This document shows, in pieces, positions 7,034 through 16,078 of a DNA stretch of 54,880 bases. The DNA is from Sphingobacteriaceae bacterium UBA6709. Lineage in GTDB: Bacteria; Bacteroidota; Bacteroidia; Sphingobacteriales; Sphingobacteriaceae. Where the stretch lies: assembly GCA_002454425.1 (NCBI GenBank), contig DKIV01000051.1, forward strand, positions 96,633-151,512, in the 5' to 3' direction. The position numbers and the translations under genes were made by a program. Under the pieces are notes generated by a model. The model was not told where the DNA came from and searched no databases. It saw only the letters and a list, made by a program, of their open reading frames with translations. Position 1 is the stretch's first letter, and every line of letters starts with the position of its first letter.

Positions 7034-9880
7034 ATGTACCGATCGATTACTACTTCCTTACTTTTAATTGTTATTTCTACATTTATTTATGCGCAGGGCG
7101 TTCATACTGAAAACCTTCGTTGCGAATATAAGGTAGAGCCTGTAGGCATCGATCAGCGTATTCCGCGACTGAGTTGGGAGCTGCGTTCGGACCTTCGTGG
7201 TACCGCTCAAACGGCGTACCAGGTTCTGGTTTCAGATAGTCAGGAGTTACTTCAGGCAAACAAGGGAAATCTGTGGGATTCGGGAAAACGTAATGCGTCG
7301 ACTTCCATTCAGGTAAAATATGCTGGTAAGCCCCTGGAGTCGGCAAAGACCTATTACTGGAAAGTGCGTGTATGGGATAATAAAGGGCAGACTTCGCGAT
7401 GGAGCAAACCTGCGAGTTGGGTGAGCGGATTATTTTCGGCTCAGGATTGGAAGGGCGCGCAATGGATAGCGTATGAGAAGATGGCGGACAGCGCGGTGCT
7501 TGTTCCGGCGCTTCATGGTAAGGGCCCTAAATCCTTAAATAGGGATCTGAAGGGAAAGAGTCTCTCTGAAATTATTCCTACGGACAAGAAGCGTCGTCAG
7601 TCTACCGAGGAGAATGATGTATTGCCCCTGATCAGAAAATCTATCAATGTAAAAGCATCCTTGAAAAAGGCCACAGCCTACATCTGCGGTTTAGGTCACT
7701 TTGAGATGAGCCTAAACGGGCTAAAGGTCGGTGATCACGAGCTTGATCCGGGATGGACAAAATATGATAAGGAAGCCCAGTATGTAAGTTTCGACCTTAC
7801 TACTAAGCTTAGAGCTGGGGATAATGCTATTGGCGTGATGTTGGGAAATGGTTTTTATTATCTGCCTCGCGACAAACGTTACCGCAAGCTTACGGGAGCA
7901 TATGGATATCCAAAGATGATCTTTATGCTGAAATTGGAGTATAAGAACGGAAAGGTTGAACATATCATTAGTGATAAAACCTGGAAGACCTCGGCAGGCC
8001 CTATTACTTATAGTAGTGTGTACGGCGGGGAGGATTATGACGCCCGTATGGAACGTGAGGGGTGGAATACCCGAAACTACGATGATCGTGATTGGGCGGA
8101 TGTCGTGGTGGTTGACGGTCCGGCGACATTGTATTCGCAGATTCAGGAACCTATCCGTGTATTTACAGACTTCAGTCCTGTATCCTCTGCCAAGGTGGGT
8201 AAATCAGCTTATGTTTTTGATATGGGCCAAAACGCGTCCATCATCCCTTATCTAAAGGTGCGTGGTAAATCCGGAGATACCATTCGTATTACTCCGGGGG
8301 AATTGTTGGACGAAAATGGTCTTGTATCGCAAAAGTCGACAGGCAAGCCAGCATATTATACGTATGTGTTGAAAGGTAATGAAACGGAGACCTGGCAGGC
8401 ACGATTTACTTATTATGGTTGTCGTTATCTGCAGGTGGAGGGAGGACTTACTGTAAATACCCCCAATCCGGAGGGACTACCGGTAATTCTCGATCTTAAG
8501 AGCCGTCACGTGCGTAATGCCGCGCCTTCAGTAGGGTCGTTCCGCAGTTCAAGTGAATTGTTTAACAGGGTGAATACCTTGATCGATTGGTCGGAACGCA
8601 GTAATATGGTAAGTATTTTTACGGACTGTCCGCACCGTGAACGATTGGGATGGCTGGAACAGATACATCTTGTTGGAAACTCTATTCAGTACAATTACGA
8701 TATTTATAATTTATGCCGGAAAGCTATGCGCGATATGCGTACGGCACAGACTCCGGAGGGACTTATCCCTGCCACGGTTCCGGAATATACGGTGATGGAG
8801 TTTGCCGACGGTGTGTTTAGAGATTCCCCTGAATGGGGTAGCACCGGCATCATTATGCCATGGTATCTTTATCATTGGTATGGCGATAAGGACATGCTTG
8901 CCCAGAACTACACGGTGATGAAGCGCTATCTTAATTATCTGGGTGGTAAGGCTAAGGACTATATCGTTTCTTATGGCTTGAGCGACTGGTATGATATTGG
9001 TCCGCAACGTTCAGGGTTTTCGCAACTTACTCCTATGGGTATTACTGCGACTGCTTATTACTACTACGATCTTTGTATAATGAATCAGGTGGCATTGTTG
9101 TTAGGTAAAACGGCTGATGCCGCGGAGTTTAATACTACTGCTACAAAGGTAAAAGCGGCCTTTAATAATAAATTCTTTAATGAGGATAAGGCAGAGTATG
9201 GAACAGGCAGTCAGGCGGCAAATGCCATGGCTGTTTATATGAAGCTTGTTCCCGAAGAGTATAAGGCGCGGGTAATAGAGAATATTGTGAAAGACATCAG
9301 AGCGCGCAATAATGGTCTTACTGCCGGCGACATCGGCTTCCGTTATCTGGTACAGGTATTGGCAGAAGCGGGATATTCGGACGTGATATATGATATGAAC
9401 AGCAATTCTTCCGTTCCTGGCTATGGTTATCAGCTGGAAAAGGGCGCTACGGCACTTACAGAGTCCTGGGCTGCATCGAAGGAGGTATCTAACAATCACT
9501 TTATGTTGGGGCATCTTCAGGAATGGTTGTACGGAGACCTCGCGGGTATACGTCCTGCCGAAGATGCGGTAGCGTTTAATACGGTGCTTATCAAGCCGGA
9601 GCCGGTAGGTAACATTACATCAGCCAGGGCTACGTATCATTCGCCGTATGGTTTAGTGAGATGTGTGTGGACGAAGCTTGATGATCGTTTTGAGTTAGAG
9701 GTTCAGGTGCCGGCCAACGCGCGGGCACAAATTAGTCTACCGGCCACTGTTCAATCAGAAATAGCCGAAGGCGGCGTGTCTGTTGCCAATCGTAAGGATA
9801 TCAGAGCCATGCCTTTTAAGGACGGACGTGCGCAACTTGAAGTTGGCTCAGGAAGTTATAAATTTGTTGTTAAAAACTAA
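7034..9880 (+). CDS. GH78 alpha-L-rhamnosidase (long form)
   Basis: This 948-residue exported enzyme should release terminal alpha-L-rhamnose from a polysaccharide side chain. The signal peptide covers residues 1-20. Residues 24-150 form the fibronectin-like N-terminal domain; the segment GIDQRIPRLSWEL is typical. Beta domains follow to about 480, then the (alpha/alpha)6 catalytic barrel and a C-terminal beta domain from about 840. The GH78 hallmark DCPHRER lies at 531-537, followed by LGWLEQ. The length is normal for the family. It opens a run of ten exported enzymes, and the next gene starts 27 bases downstream, so the two are probably co-transcribed. Linkage specificity cannot be read. Confidence 0.92.
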   Translation: MYRSITTSLLLIVISTFIYAQGVHTENLRCEYKVEPVGIDQRIPRLSWELRSDLRGTAQTAYQVLVSDSQELLQANKGNLWDSGKRNASTSIQVKYAGKPLESAKTYYWKVRVWDNKGQTSRWSKPASWVSGLFSAQDWKGAQWIAYEKMADSAVLVPALHGKGPKSLNRDLKGKSLSEIIPTDKKRRQSTEENDVLPLIRKSINVKASLKKATAYICGLGHFEMSLNGLKVGDHELDPGWTKYDKEAQYVSFDLTTKLRAGDNAIGVMLGNGFYYLPRDKRYRKLTGAYGYPKMIFMLKLEYKNGKVEHIISDKTWKTSAGPITYSSVYGGEDYDARMEREGWNTRNYDDRDWADVVVVDGPATLYSQIQEPIRVFTDFSPVSSAKVGKSAYVFDMGQNASIIPYLKVRGKSGDTIRITPGELLDENGLVSQKSTGKPAYYTYVLKGNETETWQARFTYYGCRYLQVEGGLTVNTPNPEGLPVILDLKSRHVRNAAPSVGSFRSSSELFNRVNTLIDWSERSNMVSIFTDCPHRERLGWLEQIHLVGNSIQYNYDIYNLCRKAMRDMRTAQTPEGLIPATVPEYTVMEFADGVFRDSPEWGSTGIIMPWYLYHWYGDKDMLAQNYTVMKRYLNYLGGKAKDYIVSYGLSDWYDIGPQRSGFSQLTPMGITATAYYYYDLCIMNQVALLLGKTADAAEFNTTATKVKAAFNNKFFNEDKAEYGTGSQAANAMAVYMKLVPEEYKARVIENIVKDIRARNNGLTAGDIGFRYLVQVLAEAGYSDVIYDMNSNSSVPGYGYQLEKGATALTESWAASKEVSNNHFMLGHLQEWLYGDLAGIRPAEDAVAFNTVLIKPEPVGNITSARATYHSPYGLVRCVWTKLDDRFELEVQVPANARAQISLPATVQSEIAEGGVSVANRKDIRAMPFKDGRAQLEVGSGSYKFVVKN

Positions 9881-9907
9881 AGAAGCACACTATTACACTT
9901 AGAAAAT

Positions 9908-11029
9908 ATGAATCTTAAATCACTATTGGCAGTAGTACTGCTTATTGGGAGTTTGGGGAGGATCAGCGCTCAGCCGCGTGAGGTCTCTGCGGCAAAGATG
10001 CAGGAGATCTACGAGCAGGTGAAAACCCCTCATAAGTACGGTATGGTACTTGTTCCTGCCGACAATGTTGAGAAAATGGATTGCCCGACGGTGTTCCGCA
10101 AGGGTAACATGTGGTACATGACCTATGTTATTTTTACGGGTCGCGGCTATCAGACCTGGCTATCGAAGAGTAAGGATCTCTTGCATTGGGAGACTGTTGG
10201 CAAGATGATGTCTTTCGGGAAAAAAGGAGAGTGGGATTCTGAGCAGAAGGCGGGATATCCAGCTTTACTGGATACGAAGTTTGGTGGTTCTTATGCATGG
10301 AATAAATACAATGGCAAGTACTGGATGTCATACTTTGGTGGCGCGGTAAGTGGCTATGAGGCTGGCGATTTGGCCATAAGCATGGCGTATACAAGTAGTG
10401 ATCCCACGAAGGCTCACGAGTGGACACGCTTTGAGAAGCCTTTTTTCAGTTCCTATGACAAGGATGTGCGCTGGTGGGAGAACAGGAAGATTTTCAAAAG
10501 CTCGGTAATTCAAGATAAAGCCAGGCTTACCGGATATCCTTTTGTGATGTATTATAACGCTAATGGAGATTCAGCAAAGAACAACGTGAAAACACGTTGG
10601 TTTGAGCGCATAGGGATGGCCGTGTCAAACGACATGGTTAACTGGAAGCGTTTTCATGCCGAGCCGGTAGTGCATCATCCGGTAGGAATTACCGGCGATG
10701 GCGTTATTCAAAAAGTTGGTGATGTTTATGTGATGTTTTATTTCGGAGCCTTCTGGCAGGATAGAAAAGGGGCTTTCAATCGTTTCGCCGCCTCTTATGA
10801 TCTTATAAACTGGACTGACTGGACGGGAGATAACCTTGTTGAGTCCAGCGAATCATATGATAATCTTTATGCTCATAAGTCGTATGTCGTAAAGTGGAAA
10901 GGTACTGTATATCATTTTTATTGTGCTGTAAATAAAGCTGATCAGCGAGGCATTGCCGTCGCTACTTCACGTGACCTTGGAAAGAGCACATTACACTTTG
11001 TGACGCCACCGGTAAAGACTGGAAAATAG
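9908..11029 (+). CDS. Exported five-bladed beta-propeller glycosidase (GH43/GH117-like)
   Basis: The protein has 373 residues with a signal peptide at 1-21. It shows repeated propeller strand signatures: an early Asp in MDCPTVFRKGNMWYMTY, then WLSKSKDLLHWETVG, IGMAVSNDMVNWKRF and IATSRDLGKS-type blades. These are seen in the GH43, GH32, GH117 and GH130 propeller enzymes. The Asp near residue 58 is a candidate catalytic base. The exact CAZy family could not be assigned. Arabinose or galactose cleavage would suit the neighbours but is inferred from context only. It probably ends the first transcription segment, because two hairpins follow before the next gene. Confidence 0.7.
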   Translation: MNLKSLLAVVLLIGSLGRISAQPREVSAAKMQEIYEQVKTPHKYGMVLVPADNVEKMDCPTVFRKGNMWYMTYVIFTGRGYQTWLSKSKDLLHWETVGKMMSFGKKGEWDSEQKAGYPALLDTKFGGSYAWNKYNGKYWMSYFGGAVSGYEAGDLAISMAYTSSDPTKAHEWTRFEKPFFSSYDKDVRWWENRKIFKSSVIQDKARLTGYPFVMYYNANGDSAKNNVKTRWFERIGMAVSNDMVNWKRFHAEPVVHHPVGITGDGVIQKVGDVYVMFYFGAFWQDRKGAFNRFAASYDLINWTDWTGDNLVESSESYDNLYAHKSYVVKWKGTVYHFYCAVNKADQRGIAVATSRDLGKSTLHFVTPPVKTGK

Positions 11030-11115
11030 AAAGGATGCTGTTGTCGGTCGCAAGGTTTCCCGAGAGGTAAGTCAACTAGCTGGCAACAAAGCAAAAAATA
11101 GATATGGACATGAAC

Positions 11116-11149
11116 GAATAGCTGTTCCTATTAGAAGGAATGCTTATTC
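11116..11149 (+). repeat. Imperfect hairpin between propeller gene and GH2 gene
   Basis: Outer arms GAATA (11116-11120) and TATTC (11145-11149) and inner arms TTCCT (11125-11129) and AGGAA (11136-11140) are separated by a symmetric 4x4 internal loop. There is no T tract. Together with the next hairpin it makes a structured 72-base spacer. Confidence 0.4.
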
Positions 11150-11155
11150 AATGAT

Positions 11156-11187
11156 AATAGCAGGCAGTATTTAAACTGCCTGCTATT
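11156..11187 (+). repeat. 13-bp perfect hairpin ahead of the GH2 gene
   Basis: Left arm 11156-11168 and right arm 11175-11187 pair perfectly over 13 bases around the loop ATTTAA. No T tract follows on either strand, so it is not a standard terminator. It may stabilise or process the mRNA, or bind a dimeric regulator. It lies 24 bases before the GH2 start codon. Confidence 0.6.
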
Positions 11188-11211
11188 GGCACGTGATTGG
11201 AAATTAGCGTT

Positions 11212-13620
11212 ATGAATAAATCAAGATACTGTATTTACGTCTTGTTACTGATGTTTCCGGCGTTGTTATTCGCGCAGGAACGTCGTAAGGAGTCGTTTAA
11301 TAAAGGTTGGAGATTTCAGCTCGGTGATCATGCTGGTGCGAAGTCTGCTGACTTCAATGACGCAGGGTGGCGCGCGTTAACCTTACCGCACGACTGGAGT
11401 ATCGAAGGGAGTTTTGACAAGGCAAATCCCGCTAAACCTGAAGGGGGAGCCTTACCTACCGGTATTGGGTGGTATAGGAAGAGCTTTACTGTGTCTGCTA
11501 CAGGGAAGGATAAGAATGTTTTTATAAGCTTCGATGGCGTATATCAGCATAGTGAGGTGTGGCTGAATGGAAAATATTTAGGAAAAAGACCAAACGGTTA
11601 CATCAGTTTCAGCTATCAGATTGATAAACTGTTGAATTGGGGGGGCGAAAATGTCATCGCTGTAAGGGTTGATAATTCCGACCAGCCTAACTCCCGGTGG
11701 TATTCCGGGTCTGGTATTTACAGAAATGTATGGTTGGAATATGTAAACCCAATACATGTAAAGCAGTGGGGAACTTTTGTCAGCACTCCCTTAGTAAACG
11801 AGGGAAGGGCAAGTGTCTCGGTGGAAACGAAGCTTACGAACAATGGTGCTACGTCCGCTACTCTGACATTAAAGAATACCATTATCGATCCTGTTGGCAA
11901 ACGCCTTATTTCTGCATCGAAAGTACTGAATCTCGCTGTGGGCGAGCAAGGCTTAAGTCAGACATTGAGTGTTACAGCGCCTAAACTATGGTCAGTGGAA
12001 AAGCCTCAGCTTTATACGATGCTGACAGAGGTGATTCAAGGCGGAAAGGTGATTGATTCTTATAAAACGCGCTTCGGTATTCGCTATTTTAACTTCGATG
12101 CGAAAACAGGTTTCAGCCTGAACGGTGTGCCAATGAAGATACTGGGGGTCTGTCTGCACCATGATCTTGGAGCCTTGGGCACCGCAGTAAACACCCGGGC
12201 GATTGAAAGGCAGCTTCAGCTACTTAAAGAAATGGGCTGTAATGGTATACGTACCTCTCATAATCCTCCGGCTCCGGAGCTTTTGGATCTTTGTGATAAA
12301 ATGGGCTTCATCGTTATGGATGAAACCTTTGATATGTGGGCAATAAAGAAAAATAACCGCGATTATCATTTGGATTTTCCGGAGTGGCACAAACGTGATC
12401 TGGAAGATCATATTCTCCGCGACAGAAATCACCCTTCAATATTCATGTGGAGCATAGGGAATGAAATCAGAGAGCAATTTGATAGTACCGGTATTGCCGT
12501 GACTAAGGAGCTAAGCGGTATTGTTAAAAGTCTTGACAAAATGCGTCTGGTGACTTCGGCGCTCACGGAGATGAACCCAGAGAAGAACTTTATTGCAAGA
12601 TCGGGAGCGCTGGATTTGTACGGTTTTAATTATAACGACTTAAGATACGATAGTTTGCCGGTGAAGTTTAAAGGGCGTAAGTTCATAGCCTCAGAGACAA
12701 CATCAGCGATAGCTACGCGGGGATACTATGAAATGCCGCACGATACGATTCAGGTATGGCCCGTGAATTCAAAGGTAAAGTTTGTGTCACCAAATGAGCA
12801 AAATACGGTTACGGCGTTCGATAACGTAGCTGCTTACTGGGGAACGACGCATGAGCGTAATTGGCAGACAGTAAAGCGACTGCCTTTTATGTCGGGTTTA
12901 TATGTTTGGACGGGTTTCGACTATTTAGGGGAGCCTGCGCCATTTACATGGCCATCGCGTAGTGCGTATTTCGGTATCTTTGACCTTGCCGGCTTCCCTA
13001 AGGATGCTTATTACATGTATAAGAGTGAGTGGACGAATAAACCAGTATTGCACATCTTGCCTCATTGGAATTGGAAAACCGGACAGAGCATAGACGTCTG
13101 GGCGTACTATAGTCAGGCAGACGAGGTGGAACTGTTTCTGAATGGCCAATCTCAAGGTGTTCGCAAGAAAGAGGGGGAAGAGCTTCACGTGTCCTGGAAG
13201 GTTAAATATGAGCCGGGAACCTTGAAAGCTGTGTCGCGACGGAACGGGGTGGTGGTGAAAGAAGACATCGTTAAGACGGCAGGTGTACCAGCGCAGATCA
13301 GGCTAACAGCAGATCGGCGTATGCTGAGTGCCAACGCTGAGGACCTTTCATTTATCACTGTGGATGTGTTAGATGCTGATGGAAATCTTGTTCCGGATGC
13401 TTCAAATATGATAAACTTCGCTATAAGTGGCGCTGGCTTTATTGCCGGTGTGGATAATGGCTATCAGGCGAGCATGGAGCCCTTTAAAGCAAGTTACAGG
13501 AAAGCGTTTAATGGTAAATGTCTTGCCATTGTGCAGAGCACTGAAAAAGCCGGAATTATTACCCTGAAAGCACAAGCTGAAGGCCTGAAAGGGGCGGAGG
13601 TCACCTTAACAACTAAATAA
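11212..13620 (+). CDS. GH2 beta-galactosidase/glucuronidase family enzyme with DUF4982-type C-terminus
   Basis: The protein has 802 residues with a signal peptide ending at FAQE near residue 22. The ATG at 11212 is preferred over an in-frame TTG at 11197 because the signal peptide starts there. The GH2 layout is complete: a jelly-roll domain (about 25-185), an immunoglobulin-like domain (190-300) and a TIM barrel. The predicted acid/base is Glu418 in SIGNE and the nucleophile is Glu495 in ASETT. DUF4982-like and Ig-like domains follow from about 625. GH2 members cleave beta-galactosides, beta-glucuronides, beta-mannosides or alpha-L-arabinopyranosides, and the exact substrate is open. Hairpins flank the gene on both sides. 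Confidence 0.9.
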   Translation: MNKSRYCIYVLLLMFPALLFAQERRKESFNKGWRFQLGDHAGAKSADFNDAGWRALTLPHDWSIEGSFDKANPAKPEGGALPTGIGWYRKSFTVSATGKDKNVFISFDGVYQHSEVWLNGKYLGKRPNGYISFSYQIDKLLNWGGENVIAVRVDNSDQPNSRWYSGSGIYRNVWLEYVNPIHVKQWGTFVSTPLVNEGRASVSVETKLTNNGATSATLTLKNTIIDPVGKRLISASKVLNLAVGEQGLSQTLSVTAPKLWSVEKPQLYTMLTEVIQGGKVIDSYKTRFGIRYFNFDAKTGFSLNGVPMKILGVCLHHDLGALGTAVNTRAIERQLQLLKEMGCNGIRTSHNPPAPELLDLCDKMGFIVMDETFDMWAIKKNNRDYHLDFPEWHKRDLEDHILRDRNHPSIFMWSIGNEIREQFDSTGIAVTKELSGIVKSLDKMRLVTSALTEMNPEKNFIARSGALDLYGFNYNDLRYDSLPVKFKGRKFIASETTSAIATRGYYEMPHDTIQVWPVNSKVKFVSPNEQNTVTAFDNVAAYWGTTHERNWQTVKRLPFMSGLYVWTGFDYLGEPAPFTWPSRSAYFGIFDLAGFPKDAYYMYKSEWTNKPVLHILPHWNWKTGQSIDVWAYYSQADEVELFLNGQSQGVRKKEGEELHVSWKVKYEPGTLKAVSRRNGVVVKEDIVKTAGVPAQIRLTADRRMLSANAEDLSFITVDVLDADGNLVPDASNMINFAISGAGFIAGVDNGYQASMEPFKASYRKAFNGKCLAIVQSTEKAGIITLKAQAEGLKGAEVTLTTK

Positions 13621-13629
13621 CTTATTTGT

Positions 13630-13656
13630 GCAACCTTCCGCGGGGAGGGTTGCTTT
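13630..13656 (+). repeat. Hairpin after the GH2 gene, possible weak terminator
   Basis: A 10-bp stem (13630-13639 with 13644-13653) has one G-U pair and a 4-base loop. It is followed by only three T. It lies 10 bases past the stop codon and 23 bases before the next start. It may cause partial termination or 3'-end protection. Confidence 0.5.
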
Positions 13657-13675
13657 GCTGTTAATTATATTCTAG

Positions 13676-16063
13676 ATGCAAAAAGTACAAAAAATACTGG
13701 CACTGTTGTTTGCAGGGATTTGCATGGCTACAGTCAGTGCTGCGGCAGACATTTACGTGGCTCCCGGAGGTTCGGATAAAAATGCCGGCACAAAGGATCA
13801 GCCATTAGCGAGTCTTACGATGGCCTTAAGGAAGGCTCGAGATCTGCGCAGGACAAACGACCCGTCCGTGAAGGGAGGGATACATATTATTATGCGCGGC
13901 GGAATCTATTATCTTGAAGATGCCGTTTTTATAAGACCTGAGGATGCTGGCACCGCGGATTCGCCTACTGTTATTGAAGCGTACGGTGCGGAGCGTCCTG
14001 TGTTGAGCGGTGGTGTCAAGATTGGTGCCTGGGTAAAGGCCGGCAATATTGAGGGCATGTCATCCGCGGCGCGGGGTAAGGTTTATGTGGCTGACGTACC
14101 GGCATTGTCAAATGGAGAAGCGGAGTTTCGTCAGTTATGGGTGAACTCAGTCAAGGCAGTACGGGCGCGTACGGAGAACTTTCCGCAGATGAAACGTATC
14201 CTTTCATGGAACCATAAGGATGAAACTTGCGTTATTCCGGCGCCGGTAGCGAAGGGCTTGCGTGGTGGCGACGGACTTGAGATGTTTATTCACCAGTGGT
14301 GGGCAATTGCGAATCTGCGGGTGAAGTCTATAAAATATATGGGCGACAGCGCGCGTCTGAGTTTCTTTCAGCCTGAGAGCAAGGTCCAGTCGGAGCATCC
14401 CTGGCCAGCACCATGGCAATCCAAGAAGACAGGGAACTCGGCGTTTTATCTTAGTAACGCGATGGCTTTGTTAGACCAGCCGGGAGAATGGTTTCTTGAT
14501 AAGGAACATCGTAAGCTGTACTATTGGCCGCGCAAGGGCGAGAGCTTAAATAATGCCGAGGTGATAGCGTCCGGTATTGAAACACTGTTAAAGATTCAAG
14601 GCACCGCTGAAAAGTCGGTATCATGGATAAAGATGAAGGGTATCAGCTTCATGCATGCGGGGTGGTTACGTCCATCAAAAGCCGGACACGTACCTTTGCA
14701 AGCGGGGATGTATATGCTCGATGCTTACAAACTGAAGGTTCCTGGTACTGAGCATAGCGTAAAACTTGAAAATCAAGCATGGACGGGAAGGCCTGCCGCG
14801 GCGGTGGAGCTTAGTTATACAGGTAATACGGAGTTTTCGGGGTGCCGGTTTGAACATTTAGCTTCAACGGGTCTTGACTATAAACGTGCAAATAACCATG
14901 AGCTGGCAGAGGGTAACCTATTCAAGGATATTGGTGGTACAGCTCTTCAGTTGGGCACGTTCTCTGATGAGTCTGTAGAAGCTCACCTTCCTTATAATCC
15001 ATTGAATCCACGTGAGATAACACAGAATGTTACCGTGAGGAATAATCTAATCACCGATGTAACCAATGAAGATTGGGGCTGTGTTGGTATTGGCGCCGGT
15101 TTCGTAAAGGGACTTTTAGCTGAGCATAACGAAATAAACGAGGTGTCTTATTCCGGAATATCCCTGGGATGGGGATGGACGCCAGAGTTGAATGCTATGA
15201 GTGACAATGTTTTGCGTGCAAATAAGATCGTTCGCTATGGAAGAGATATGTATGATGTTGCCGGGATATATACCTTGTCTGCTCAGCCAGGGTCGGTAAT
15301 AGAGAAAAATTACATCGACAGTATTTATGTGGCTCCTTACTCTCACGATCACCATCATTGGTTTTATTTATATTGTGATGAAGGCTCAGCGTGGTTTAAG
15401 GTTCATGATAACTGGACGCCTGCGGCTAAGTTTCTTCAAAATGCTAACGGTCCGGAGAATGTATGGAAAAATAACGGTCCTCAGGTAGCGGTCGCTATTA
15501 AGGAGGAAGCAGGCCTGCAGCCTGCATTTCGATATTTGCTTCAGGAGAATTCTCCGAAAAAAGGGGTAATCAACAGCGTCTACAGACATCCTGAGCCCGA
15601 TAAAATGGCAGCGATAATTTTCGAGGGAGAGAAAGTTCCCGATCTTGATATCATTAAGTATGCATGCAGACAGTTCGGTATCGCTGAGACGTCAATATAT
15701 GTAAAAGATAATGCGGTGATTGTTTATGATGATTTTCTGAAGGATGCCGCGAAGATCGGTAAGAAGGTAACTGACCGTTACCCGGATATAAAGGTCACGG
15801 TGCTGGCCGGGGATCCTCAGATAGCATCGCTTCCCGGGGAGAAACAATCCGCTGAATGGCTCAATCTTGTATTTATAAATAAAGGGCAGCCTCTCGCGGC
15901 CTTACCAGCCAGTATTAAAAATATTAGCCAGCGTTCGCTGTTATTGCAGGATGGAGGGCGACAAATTCTTGTCGTAAGCATTGACAAGCAAGATGTCTCG
16001 GGTGACACCAAGGTTTCGGGTTTGTTGGATAGCAAACAATGGCAAAAGTTAAACACACAATAG
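13676..16063 (+). CDS. Exported right-handed beta-helix enzyme (GH141-like)
   Basis: This 795-residue protein has a signal peptide (about 1-23) followed by DIYVAPGGSDKNAGT. That opening is typical of parallel beta-helix polysaccharide enzymes, including GH141 and GH120 members and pectate-lyase-fold proteins. Turn-rich coil repeats run from about 40 to 590 (for example NVTVRNNLITDV and SDNVLRANKIVRYG). Between about 110 and 240 lies a beta insert. From about 610 a different alpha/beta-looking C-terminal part follows. In rhamnogalacturonan-II degradation a GH141 enzyme acts as an alpha-L-fucosidase, which would suit the neighbours, but family membership rests on my reading of the fold only. 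It could equally be a lyase or an unassigned helix family. The GH78 gene starts 15 bases after the stop. Confidence 0.72.
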   Translation: MQKVQKILALLFAGICMATVSAAADIYVAPGGSDKNAGTKDQPLASLTMALRKARDLRRTNDPSVKGGIHIIMRGGIYYLEDAVFIRPEDAGTADSPTVIEAYGAERPVLSGGVKIGAWVKAGNIEGMSSAARGKVYVADVPALSNGEAEFRQLWVNSVKAVRARTENFPQMKRILSWNHKDETCVIPAPVAKGLRGGDGLEMFIHQWWAIANLRVKSIKYMGDSARLSFFQPESKVQSEHPWPAPWQSKKTGNSAFYLSNAMALLDQPGEWFLDKEHRKLYYWPRKGESLNNAEVIASGIETLLKIQGTAEKSVSWIKMKGISFMHAGWLRPSKAGHVPLQAGMYMLDAYKLKVPGTEHSVKLENQAWTGRPAAAVELSYTGNTEFSGCRFEHLASTGLDYKRANNHELAEGNLFKDIGGTALQLGTFSDESVEAHLPYNPLNPREITQNVTVRNNLITDVTNEDWGCVGIGAGFVKGLLAEHNEINEVSYSGISLGWGWTPELNAMSDNVLRANKIVRYGRDMYDVAGIYTLSAQPGSVIEKNYIDSIYVAPYSHDHHHWFYLYCDEGSAWFKVHDNWTPAAKFLQNANGPENVWKNNGPQVAVAIKEEAGLQPAFRYLLQENSPKKGVINSVYRHPEPDKMAAIIFEGEKVPDLDIIKYACRQFGIAETSIYVKDNAVIVYDDFLKDAAKIGKKVTDRYPDIKVTVLAGDPQIASLPGEKQSAEWLNLVFINKGQPLAALPASIKNISQRSLLLQDGGRQILVVSIDKQDVSGDTKVSGLLDSKQWQKLNTQ

Positions 16064-16078
16064 ATCATTATAAACACA

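Noticed and set aside
9101..9514. 137-codon minus-strand frame opposite the first GH78 gene
   Set aside because: Antisense to the conserved catalytic barrel; no independent features.
11197..11211. Alternative TTG start for the first GH2 protein
   Set aside because: The ATG at 11212 directly begins a good signal peptide; the five added residues do not improve it.
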